This document shows, piece by piece, positions 45,411 through 55,752 of a stretch of DNA of 64,000 nucleotides (position 1 is the first letter of the stretch; every line of letters begins with the position of its first letter). The position numbers were made by a program, and so were the translations under genes. Source of the DNA: Omphalotus guepiniiformis (lineage: Eukaryota; Basidiomycota; Agaricomycetes; Agaricales; Omphalotaceae); contig JAQOOI010000079.1 in the NCBI GenBank assembly GCA_028554645.1, forward strand, positions 744,001 to 808,000, read 5' to 3'. Below the pieces are notes generated by a model. That model saw only the letters and a program-made list of their open reading frames with translations, was not told the DNA's origin and made no database searches.

Positions 45411-47220
45411 TCAATTATACTCCTTCACTACAACTCCCAAAACAACTTCTTCATCCACTTTCTCTTCATTCAAACTCGGTTTCATCGTTCCCTTGCCGTA
45501 TTTTCCAGTTCTTTCCTGCCTCCACTCACGCATGATAGGCGCATTTGCCGCTGCCTCCGACTCCACTTTGCTATCCTTGACAGAAACAAGTTTCACGTCA
45601 TCAGATGCCATGGCGAAGTAGAATACACCAAGACGCGCGAGCTGTGCTTGATCTTTGGGTGGCTGCACCACACGATGGATCGTGGGTTTGTAGAATCCTC
45701 CCGAGAGCAATTGCATCACATCTCCCGTGTTCACCACCTACAGTGGGGCATAATCAGTTGTGGTTCACTTCAATCACTTCAATCATGATGCAAATTCAAG
45801 TTTCTCAGCGGTGACCAAAGCTAAACAATGATTCCGCGTTTCCCTTTTTCGGGATAATTCAAAACATGGAGAAAACTTACGAGTGCGTTCTCAAGGTGTT
45901 TGACGTTGCGCCATTTACCGTCCACAGAGAGAATTTGAAGTCCCGAGACGGGTTGACTCCACAGGATCGTGATGCTTCCGATGTCTGTAACGATTCAGTG
46001 TGGGGATGGCGGACTTTGACAAGAACTGTTGTTGATGGACCCACCAGTATGGCCTTTCAACCAAACATTCTTCGTCAATTTCTCTTCGTCGGCGGATCGC
46101 GGATAGCTAGCTTGATTAGTGAGTGGGTCTGAAACAGGTGTAAACTGGGTCCCACATACTATTTCATGAATCGAACTAGTGTTCAGAACAAGTCAGCCTC
46201 GGATGAGTACACATATGCTTTGCAAAAGTGGGACGACACTCACCCGAACTCTCGCCTGGAGCTTCAAATTTATGTTTCTCAACAAACGTCTCCTCAGGTA
46301 ACTCCATTCCAATCGCCAGGAGACTGTAAATTCCAAGGGGAGGAGGCTATGTCATCAATAGGATCTCAGCCAATTCACAAACGCTACTTACCGAAGAACA
46401 TTAAACAGGACATGAACGTGATTGTGACGAGCGAAATTTTGAATCTCGTCAAGGTGAGGCCACAAAACAACGGGATGATCCCGACTGCGAACCAGTCGAT
46501 TGACTAGGAACATATTCATTACCACTCGGTGCTGCGAAGGCGTAGTGTACGGTGCATGCAAAGACTCACTGTTGTAATGCTCGATTTGATCTGCGACTCC
46601 TGGCTCAAGTTGCTGTGAGTGGTGAATTGAAATCCGATCAGGAAGGGGGGTCAAATGGCTAGCGGCAAAACATCAATCGCTCACCCAAGTCTGTCGTGGT
46701 TTATATCCCTCGTATACCGTCTCTGATTGTCCAGTATATTTCTTCTTCTCACCTTCATCGACCAAGTCAAAGGTAGCAGACGCGATGTTGAACATCTTCT
46801 TGGCCTACAGAGCGTTATTGTGTAAATACAATACACCGGCCCTGAATTTCCGTGTGAAGAGAAACGTACTTGTTCCGGGGTGTATCCGTGATTAACAATA
46901 TAGAAGAAACCATGAGTGTTCATGGCTTGTTTGACATCCTTCGCAAGGGACTGACGACCTTCCGCAGTGGAAGCCTTTGAGAAATCGATGATAGCAAGGT
47001 CAGCCCATTCAACTACACAAAAAAAGGCGATGTATTAGTTCACGCGAGTGTTAAAAGGAAAATGCTACTGCTTACGCTTTTCTTCAGTGGGCGGGGGAGG
47101 AACATACTTTGGCAACGCAGCTGCTTTGAAAGCGCGAGCATGCCCTTTGATCAAGCGTTTCACGAGCTGCCATCGTGGTGAAGGGGGAGGTTGTTGACCA
47201 GTTGCGTCTACGATTGCCAT
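45411..47220 (-). CDS. 2OG-Fe(II) oxygenase, isopenicillin N synthase-like
   Basis: ATG at 47220 (MAIVDATGQQPPPSPRWQLV), stop at 45411. At least seven exons. The N-terminal DIOX_N-type region reads IIDFSKAS, MNTHGFFYIVNHGYTPEQ, KMFNIASATFDL and YTGQSETVYEGYKPR. The middle has HLDEIQNFARHNHVHVLFNV. The oxygenase core has KNVWLKGHTDIGSITILW, where the iron-binding HxD is split by an intron inside the D codon, then LQILSVDGKWRNVKHLENAL and VVNTGDVMQLLSGG. The distal His is in YKPTIHRVVQPP, and QLARLGVFYFA follows. Fungal members of this family act on varied small molecules, so the substrate is open. The gene is separate from the receptor-transporter block and appears intact. Confidence 0.85.
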
Positions 47221-48070
47221 CGGTGAAAGTAGTTGAGATTAAGAGATTGAGAGCGGATGAGCTGAGCTGAAGCTATGTAGGGCTGGGAAATTACCAGGGA
47301 AGCGTCCGAGGGTCCACTTCTGATCCTAAAGAACCCTATGAATTAGACCTTTAAATCACTTTCGTGGTAATCGGATTCCTAGGTTTGTTCACCAGAGACC
47401 GCTGATCTAGGAAGGAACAGGCGATATACAGTGACACGCCTCGTTTGTTGTGTGTGTGTGTGTTCTTGATCATAGTGACATGAAAGTAAGAGACAAAAAC
47501 AATGCGCATATGAATCATGATAGCGAGCAAGAAAGTATTGCTTTTTCGATACTAAGTAGTGTCGGTGATCCTGCGTTAGATAAACCAAACGCTCAACGTT
47601 CATGAACTTTCAGCTAGATATGTAGCCAGCCCTCGAAGTTTGAGTATGGAGGCTGGAGCTCTAGATCTTGACCCGCTTCGGATAGAAATGGAGGCCAACA
47701 AAGGTAACGTGCGTCATGATGCATGATATCCGGAGAAGCATTTCTGGAATTTCGAACAGCCTCACGGCGTTGAACCCACTGAACCTTGTTTCTTCTATGT
47801 AGCTGGCATCGTCTATGACTGCTTCAACAACCTTCAGTCAAGTTTCGCAAGTTACCGCCAAGCCAGCTTTCAAGCTTCAACTCATATACACCCCTTTCAT
47901 CTACCCTTTCCAATGCAAACTTCACAAGCACCAAGCACCGAGCTTTGAGGGAGGGGAGGGAAGATAAACATCGATAAGGTAAGAATAGCAACTGATATAA
48001 CGTAGGACATACATACATCATCGAGTTTCCCGGGATTTCGGACGAAAAATTCACTAGTCACTAGTCAAAG

Positions 48071-48110
48071 TTCGGAGGTTCGGAGGCTCGGAGGCTCGGA
48101 GGTTCGGAAG
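48071..48110. repeat. 8-bp tandem repeat (YTCGGAGG) x5
   Basis: Five consecutive units of TTCGGAGG or CTCGGAGG, the last ending TTCGGAAG. Confidence 0.85.
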
Positions 48111-48940
48111 TCCTTGAGGAATTTTCTACACCGTACGGTACACCCTCAGCAAGGCTCAGCACTGAACAAGGTGCGTTGAGCGGGCTAGATTCAATCATCA
48201 ACATTAAAAGTTAACAGTAAACAACACGTAGAAACGGAACATGCCAGTGAACTCGAACGACATGAGGCTTACATGGGGAATCAAGCTCAAGCTTCAAGAA
48301 GACAGAATCCACGATTATCCAGAATTAAGTTTCAAAGGCTGTACAGCCTGCCGCTGGGGCCCAAGTTGCAGCAATTGCGTTTGCAATTAAGGCATATTGA
48401 AAGAGTCGTACATATGTACTAAAACATATCAAGGATACTGTAAGATGCATTGGAGCTGAGTCAGAAATAGTAATTAGCGTATATGACATACCATCCTCTT
48501 ACGAGACTCCAAGCCAAGTGGGTTTTTCAACTTGATCGTTGTATCGGGTTAAACGATCAGAGTATGAAGTATACAGCATCCCAAAGGCTATCGTGCTGGA
48601 AGTTCGGAACGTGCAATATCAATATCGTAGTAATATCATGAGGTCAAATGAAGCTGAGCGGCTGGCTGAACCTAGGTTGTGAAAGAAGAGGTATCCTTCG
48701 TTATCTCGATGTGAAGTCTCGGAAGACAGTGTGTCGATTCCAGGTCGATTCCAACTTGAAAATGCGCTGGCACTACATAATTGCTAAGCGCGCGCTCGTG
48801 CTTCACTGTAAACGGCACTCTCGGCACTGAATTGAATCTCAGGCGCCGTTGAGCTCGGCATCCGTATTTCTCTAATCGGAGATAAGTAACGTTCGAACTC
48901 CGCCCGGCGCGGTCAGTCACTCGCACACACGCACGACGAC

Positions 48941-50077
48941 GCAAACTCCGCGACGATGGGTGTTACGCCCAACAACGAATGAAATGTTTTCTTCTTCGAC
49001 TTTCACGTCTAGCACACAATTCAATGCAGCACATCCACTCAAGATATATACAATTCACCGCATCATCACTGTGAAGTTGACGTTGCAACGCAGAGCTGAA
49101 TATTGATATTGAATTGTGACTCGGAGGAGGTGAGTGAGTCGCTCGAGACAATCTGCTTTGGCTTTTACAAATGATACGCCATGCTGATGCGTTAAACTTG
49201 GTAAACAGGGTACATATTTGGTGTTCCTCAGAGTTAGAGTCATAGACACGCTCCGAGCACGCACGGCGCAGCCGGAACCGACACCCGCCACTAACGACAT
49301 TACGCCCTCATATTAAGGCTAACCTAAGGCCTACGGTGATGGCTTGGGGAGTTGTAGAGTTGTAAGGAAGTGAAAATCAGTGAACGTTGACTGTACGGTT
49401 CGTTCGTTCATCCTATTTCTCCTGACGTTTCGTTAACCACGAATTCACTGCCCTGCAGTAATCACAATTCCCGACCAGAGACCTTCACTCAGTCGCACGA
49501 ACGCAAACTCCGCGACGATGAACATGGGCGTTACGCCCAACAAGGGATGAAATCTAGCACGCAATGAGACGCATATACACAAGATTTAAAATACTTTCAT
49601 CATCACTATGAAGTTGACGTTGCACAGGCACCGCAGAGCTTACCGTACATGGATTTCGGAATTGTGACTCCTCGAAGCAGGGTGAGTGAACCACCTCGAG
49701 ACAATCTGCTTTGACAATCGCGTACGCATTCGCATCTGATGCGTTGAACTTGGTACACAGGGGTATTCTCACTGATATCTGTTCCTCAGAGTCATTGAGA
49801 CGCCCGAGCACGCACGCACGCAGCAGGAACCGACACCCGCCACTAACGACATTACGCCCTCATATCAAGTGTTGCCTTTTCTGTGAGATCAACCTGCAGC
49901 TTTGTTAATTAATAGAACAGCTCCGGTGTCGATGAAATCCTACGACCTACGGAAAGCCTACGGTGATGGCTTGGGGGGACTTTGGTCAAACGTACGTTCG
50001 TTCGTTCATCCTATTTCTCCCGACGTTTCATAAAGCACATACTCACCTACTTCGTACATTGCCCTGCAGCAATCACA
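48941..50077. repeat. Tandem direct duplication, units of about 525 and 575 bp
   Basis: Copy A (about 48941-49467) and copy B (about 49503-50077) share in order GCAAACTCCGCGACGATG, GTTACGCCCAACAA, TGAAGTTGACGTTGCA, GACAATCTGCTTTG, GAACCGACACCCGCCACTAA, CGACATTACGCCCTCATAT, CCTACGGTGATGGCTTGGGG, TTCGTTCGTTCATCCTATTT and CCCTGCAG. Copy B has extra sequence around 49880-49945. No coding frame is conserved between copies. Confidence 0.8.
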
Positions 50078-50086
50078 TCAAAACGG

Positions 50087-50245
50087 CTCTATTCTATTAG
50101 TATCACGCCAGCACATGAACGTTGAAACGCACATCATACGCCTGCGCTCGCGACCAAAACCTCTCTATTCAGAGTATTCTATTAGTATCACGCCAGCACA
50201 TGTGCATGAACGGTGAACCGCACATCATATGCCTACGCTCGCTAT
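50087..50245. repeat. 85-bp tandem duplication
   Basis: ATTCTATTAGTATCACGCCA recurs at 50091 and 50176, followed in both by GCACATG, CACATCATA and CCT-CGCTCGC. Confidence 0.75.
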
Positions 50246-50558
50246 CGTCCACGTACTCACTTCATTCTGAGTCTGGTTATTATTATTATCATTATCAAAG
50301 GTAATGGCAATGCCCGTTCCTTGGCAAACCCACACGGGACTTTTGTACACCGACTACGATTATCGACCTCAGGGCCTATCAACCTATCAACGTATAATCC
50401 CGTATCAACTCTCAACCAAACCGTGACCTTCCCAATCCGTCAACCCAGCTAGGTAGTACCCACTCGTTACTCACTCTGGGGTTAAATGTCCCAGCCCAAG
50501 CGAGTTATATATGTAGGTTTGTAGGGTTATCTTAGTTCTCAGTTCGAAGTCTGGATGC

Positions 50559-50614
50559 GAAGCACCCGAAGCATCCGAAGCATCCGAAGTACCTGAAGTA
50601 CTTGAAGTATCTGA
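50559..50614. repeat. Degenerate 10-bp tandem repeat (CGAAGCATCC)
   Basis: Five to six consecutive units drifting from CGAAGCACC to TGAAGTATC. Confidence 0.7.
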
Positions 50615-50804
50615 TAGACCTCAAACCTTGTCGTGTTACAGAAATATACTCAGGCTCAGCCCCCGCAAAGTCACGGTGATCTAGTATAACTATTACTATT
50701 AATGTTGCCGTAGAACGTAGGACACGGGGTAGGTGCCCCCTCTAGGTTAGTTCCGCGTACCTGTACCTCTCTCACTGGGTCTACATAGATATGTACAGTA
50801 CGTG

Positions 50805-50844
50805 GGTGATACGGTGATACGGTGATACGGTGATACGGTGATAC
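50805..50844. repeat. 8-bp tandem repeat (GGTGATAC) x5
   Basis: Five perfect consecutive copies. Confidence 0.9.
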
Positions 50845-51170
50845 AGATAACTTGGAATAACCTGGAGCTTTTTACCTTGCACGAGGTACACCTATGCTAC
50901 GTACGCGTTTCGTACTTTTTTTCTGGATCCGAGGCCTCCACCTGACTGAACTACATATCTACTCAGTAGCTTCGTGCGACCTATACTTCAACTGACTCGA
51001 CCCAAGGGAGTTAGGTTAGACGAACATGATTCGGACTCGGGAGTTTTTTGTACCTTTTTTGCTCGTCGCCGATTATCGATTTCAAGGATTGACCTAACCC
51101 TATGTAGGGATGTAGGGATGCGGGTGCCTGCCTTGGGGGTTGGAGATATGATATGGATTCATGATCAAGT

Positions 51171-51218
51171 CTATGCTTATGCTTGTGCTTGTGCTTATGC
51201 CTATGCCTATGCCTATCG
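51171..51218. repeat. 6-bp tandem repeat (TATGCY/TGTGCT)
   Basis: A run of ATGCTT, GTGCTT and ATGCCT hexamers, about eight units. Confidence 0.8.
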
Positions 51219-52545
51219 ATATCGGCACACCACAAGGTTTATATAGGATTAGCTCGATGGAAGCAGTCGAAGTCGAAGGTTCATATCGGCATCAGTGGTG
51301 AACCGTGACGATGGGAGGGTGAGATGGACTTGGGATGAAGGCCCCAAGGTCCAAAGGAAGGAAGGCCCAACTTGAAAGGAAGGAAGGCCCAAAGGAAGGC
51401 AGGAAAAACGGTGGTCCGACCGTCCGACCGTCCGTCGTTCGTGAATATTAATGGAAGTTTGAACAAACGGACAAACAGACGGTAGCAGTAAGTTACGCGT
51501 TACGGGTGGAACATGTGCATGACTCTCCAGGTTTGCGGAAGGAATAAAGTGAATTGAAGGGAAAGGGAAGGAACTCAAGGAACTTATCGAGTCGTGGCTG
51601 GCTCTCCGCTCCACTTTTGTCCTATTCAATTTGAGAGAGATGCCTGAGTCCTGAGGCCTGAGTCCTGAGGACCTGACTCGGAGGACCTGAGCACGGGCTC
51701 TGGCAGCTGGTCGTTTTTTGTGGCGTTTGTTGGGGTTTTGGGGGTGCGTTCTTGATGGTATTTTGGTTTGGGAGTGTACAGATGACTCTTAGCCTGAGGA
51801 TTGCGGTGGTTGTCAGTGTGGGATTGTCCTTGTGAGGGGTTTTGGAGATACGGGGTTTCGCTCTGTTTTCTTTTTTTCGATGCTGGTGATTGAAGATTCT
51901 AATTCTGAATGTGTTATCAAAGTGATGCTACAGGCGTAATGCGATTGCCCGACCTAACCCGGCTTTGGGTTCACTGAGCTCTAAAGATCTAATGATTCAT
52001 AGGCGGGGAAAAATGAAAACTTGGAGACGAGAGAATGGATTTTCATTCGAGGAGTCGCATTCAGCCGACAGCGCAGTAGATATCTCATTCAAAATGATCA
52101 GCGCCAATCACACAAGTCCACTCGTTCGTTCATACAAAAGCGCAACAACCCTCCTTTTTTTTCTGCCTTTCTGCCTTTCATAATTCATAGATCGATATCG
52201 ATCATCGTCAACAGTACACACACCTTTACACCCACACTAGATAGTTTAGCAAATGACAAAGGTCATAAAAAAAGGTTGCAATTGGACATGGGACAGGGTG
52301 TGTTGCAGTGTTACTGAGTACCTTGGGAGTTGCGATACCTCCGTTGGTGTCGGCTTGGAATCGGCTCGGAAGCGAAATTACTAAATTGTCAAATGCTCCA
52401 CTCCACCACCGCTTACCGGTACTCCTGCGCTGCCAGTTTGGAACCCCATCGTATGCTTACTGGGGTACCAGTTCTTTAGAATGACGTACTGCACCGGAGT
52501 ATCTTTGACTACTACCACTAGTCGCCTGTCAGGATGGGGTATGGG

Positions 52546-52553
52546 TATAAAAG
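52546..52553 (+). promoter_or_regulatory. TATA-box candidate of the MFS exporter gene
   Basis: TATAAAAG lies 117 bp upstream of the ATG at 52670 and is followed by a CT-rich tract (52585-52650), a common fungal core promoter layout. Confidence 0.5.
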
Positions 52554-52669
52554 CAACAAGCTCTTTTGAGTGGTGGGGGTAAGTTTGACTTTTTTTCTTC
52601 TTCCTTTTACTTTACGCTTTACTCCTTACCCCACCCCCCCACTTTCCTACAGAGGACAACTTCTGAAGG

Positions 52670-54943
52670 ATGTCTCTTAAAGAGAAAGACGACTCGGTGT
52701 ACGACTCTACACTTGTTTCGTCTACACCGCGTAAACCTTCTAGTGTGGATGATGAGTTATCGATTCATCATTTTGAGGATACACCTGCGAACCTCAGGCC
52801 TTCGTCTTCGACTCCAACTATAACCTCTACGTCTACTCCGAATCCCATTGGCAAACACCCGAACCCGAATCCATCACAAGCCTATAAACTAACTCACGAA
52901 CTCAAACCTTCCAAATCCACATCCACCCTAGGCTATGATTTCCCAACATGGAAAAAATGGTCAATCCTCTGTGTCATATTCATCGTTCAACTCTCCATGA
53001 ACTTCAACGCTGCTGTTTACCCCAATGTAGCACAAGGTCTTTCGGATCATTTTGGTATTAGTTTACCTACTGCGAGAATTGGACAGATGATTTTTCTTGT
53101 TGCGTATGCTTTTGGGAGTGAACTTTGGGCTCCTTGGAGTGAGGAGTTGGGAAGGTGGCCTGTTTTGCAGCTTAGTTTGTTTTTGGTTAATAGTAAGTGG
53201 AATTCCTCGTTATCAGTATACGATGCTAATATACCCTTGTTACTTGTGTGTAGTCTGGCAAATCCCCTGCGCACTAGCACCAACCTATTCCACAATAGTC
53301 GTCTTCCGTTTCCTCGGTGGCCTTTCCTCAGCCGGAGGTTCCGTAACACTCGGTATGATAGCCGACATGTGGGACATCGACAACCAACAATTCGCCGTAG
53401 CCTTCATCGTCTTTTCCTCCGTTGCTGGATCATCCATCGGTCCAGTCGCAGGAGCTTTCATCGAGAAATACCTTTCGTGGCATTGGAACTTTTGGTGTCA
53501 GTTGATTTTTGGGGTTGTTACGCAGGTTATACATTTTTGGGTTGTACCTGAGACGAGGAGTAGTGTTATTTTGGATAGGGAGGCTAGGAGGAGGTGTGGG
53601 CGGGGGGAGGATGTTTGGGGACCTGGGGAGGTTAAGGAGAGGAGGTTTGAGATGAGGGAGATTTTGAGGACTTGGGCTAGGCCGGTGGGTGGTTTCTTTT
53701 TTTGGGTTTTGGGTTGAAGATGATGATGAATTGACACGTTTGGGTTGTTTTTGGCAGTTTGTGATGTTCGCAAGAGAACCTATCGTCCTCTGCCTAAGTC
53801 TTTTATCAGGATTCAGTGACGGATTGATATTCTGTTTCATGGAAGCTTTTCAACCTGTTTATCAACAATGGGGATTTGGAACTATTCAACTTGGGTTGGC
53901 GTTTATACCGTGAGTCCTCCCCCTATTACCCTACTCCTCACTCACTACCCCTCATCGTACTCACGATCCCTCACCTCATGCACCACGCAGAATAAACATA
54001 GGCTACGTAATAGCCTACCTATCCTACCTCTACCCAATCATGAAACATCGAAAAATAATGCGTAGAGATCCGAGTTTGTTGACGCCCGAATCGAGGTTAT
54101 GGTGGTTGTTGTTTAGTGAGTCGTTCTTCCCCGCACGTCGCGTCGTAGCTTCATACTTACGATCCTTGCGTGTGTGTGTGTGTGTTCGTTTGGCAGCTGC
54201 ACCACTTGAAGCCCTGGGTCTCTTTGGATTCGCATGGACAACTCTTGGGCCACCGAGAGTTCATTGGATAGCACCGATGTTGTTCTCGGTTTTGATAGCT
54301 ATTGCGAACGTGAGTTCGAGTTTCGAGTTTCCTTCAATACCTTTTCTTTCTTTCCTTCCTTCACCCCTTCACCTGTTGACCCACTGATACTGATGCTGAT
54401 GCGTATCTTGTTTTGGTTAGTACTGCATATACATGTCAACGATCGATTACATGGTAGCTTCCTATGGGGTTTACTCTGCTTCAGCAACAGGTGGGAACGC
54501 ATTAGCTAGGGATTTTATTGCTGGGATTTCAGCGTTGTATGCTACGCCTCGTGAGTACCCCCCCTTCCCCCTTTACCCCTTCCTCACACCCCCCTTCCTC
54601 CCTCCCTCACACACCTTCTAACCCCCCTTCCCTCCTCCTTTTTTCCGTAGTATACAACAACCTAGGCCCGCACAGCCTCCAATGGGCCTCAACACTCCTC
54701 GCATTCCTAGCGGTGTTGGTGACGATACCGATATATGTGTTTTATTGGAAAGGACCGGAGATTAGGGGTGCGAGTAGGTTTGCGATGAGTTTGGCTTGTG
54801 AGAGGGTTGGGAAGGGTGGGGCGGGTGCGGGGGGTGTAGCGGGTGTGGGGGTTGGTGGGGGTGTGGGTAAGGGAGGCGAGGAGGAAAAGGGGGAGGAGGA
54901 AAAGGGGGAGGAGGTTAGGGAGGAGGGTGGGAAGTTGGTTTGA
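52670..54943 (+). CDS. MFS multidrug/polyamine-type exporter (DHA1-like)
   Basis: Seven exons with consistent phases: 52670-53192, 53254-53684, 53758-53909, 53991-54115, 54197-54309, 54421-54550 and 54651-54943. A Ser/Thr/Pro-rich cytoplasmic N terminus of about 100 aa precedes TM1 (WSILCVIFIVQLSMNFNAAV). The DHA1 motif A region reads FGSELWAPWSEELGRWPVL. Then follow FRFLGGLSSAGGSVTLGMIA, DMWDIDNQQFAVA, motif C-like GSSIGPVAGAFI, and WHWNFW. The second half has FAREPIVLCLSLLSGFSDGL, PLEALGLFGFAWT and ATGGNALARDF. These match fungal drug:H+ antiporters of the polyamine/fluconazole-resistance branch. The C-terminal tail is unusual: Gly/Val-rich then a Lys/Glu run. It would sit in the plasma membrane; the substrate is not determinable. 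It precedes Pfs2 on the same strand without functional link. Confidence 0.88.
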
Positions 54944-55752
54944 GGAGGAGGAGGATGAAATGGTGTTGTTTCTGCCGCGCGACGTGTCTCTGTTGATGAG
55001 AGGCAAAGGAAAAGAAAAGAAAGCACCCCCACCTCCGACAGCTTCCGAGCTTAGGACCGAGGACCGCGCCTTTGGCGCCTTGGCTTTGGCTTTGGGTATC
55101 CTGCGTGCTTTATTGAAAATTCCCTTGTTCACGATATGATTTCACGACAACCCGCCTCCTTCTGCATTTCTCCCTTCTTTCTTTCATTGCTTCATTCCTT
55201 CGTATACCCGAGTCAGAATCCGAATCCGAGTCCGAGTCGAGTCTTATAATCCGAATCCCTTTGCTTTGCTTTACTTTCCTTCTCCTAGTTTACTCTACTG
55301 TCTACTGTCTACTACCAACTGTCTACTGCATGTCTACCGTCTAGTGTTTTGCGTTTTGCGACTCGGATTCTCTAGTATGTACAAGTACCAAGTGTATGTG
55401 TATTGCTGCTTTGAAAATCTCACTTCGATTTCGTTGATTTCGCGCGTGAATCAGAACTCGGAACGAACGAAGTGGGGACGAAGTGGCCACCTTCGGATCT
55501 CGGGCCGTACCTTGCTTGCTTGACGTTGCACTTGTTATTTCTGGATCTCAACAATGTGCTTACATAACAACCCTCACCCTCACACATTTCTCCACCGACT
55601 CGCGTCGTCGTTCGTCGTCGTTGTCGCAAAATTGGGTCGTTTGTTGATTCAGTCAGGATATCAAAAGGAACAGAATCTCGAGCTTCCAAAACCGAACCAC
55701 TCAACCCAAAATCAAAACAAAAGCAAAAAACGAGCAACGCAAAGCGCAAGCA
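54944..55752. other. Intergenic, MFS 3' end and Pfs2 promoter
   Basis: About 810 bp. It contains a (CCGAATC/CGAGTC)-like short repeat at 55210-55260 and CT-rich tracts. No coding signal on either strand. Confidence 0.55.

Larger units (their letters stand above)
47221..52669. other. 5.4-kb gene-poor, repeat-bearing region
   Basis: No coding frame with family resemblance was found in either strand. The region holds several short tandem repeats and a 0.5-kb direct duplication, listed separately. The last few hundred bases are the upstream region of the MFS exporter. Confidence 0.6.

Noticed and set aside
48838..48912. tRNA-like stretch with GTTCGAACT near a GGCGCCG/CGGCGCG pairing
   Set aside because: The T-loop string is right but the flanking T-stem does not pair, the acceptor stem has a mismatch at its end, and there is no convincing anticodon arm.
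50805..50844. Possible CRISPR-like or telomeric array
   Set aside because: Simple 8-bp head-to-tail repeat without spacers, and not a telomere motif; the window is eukaryotic.
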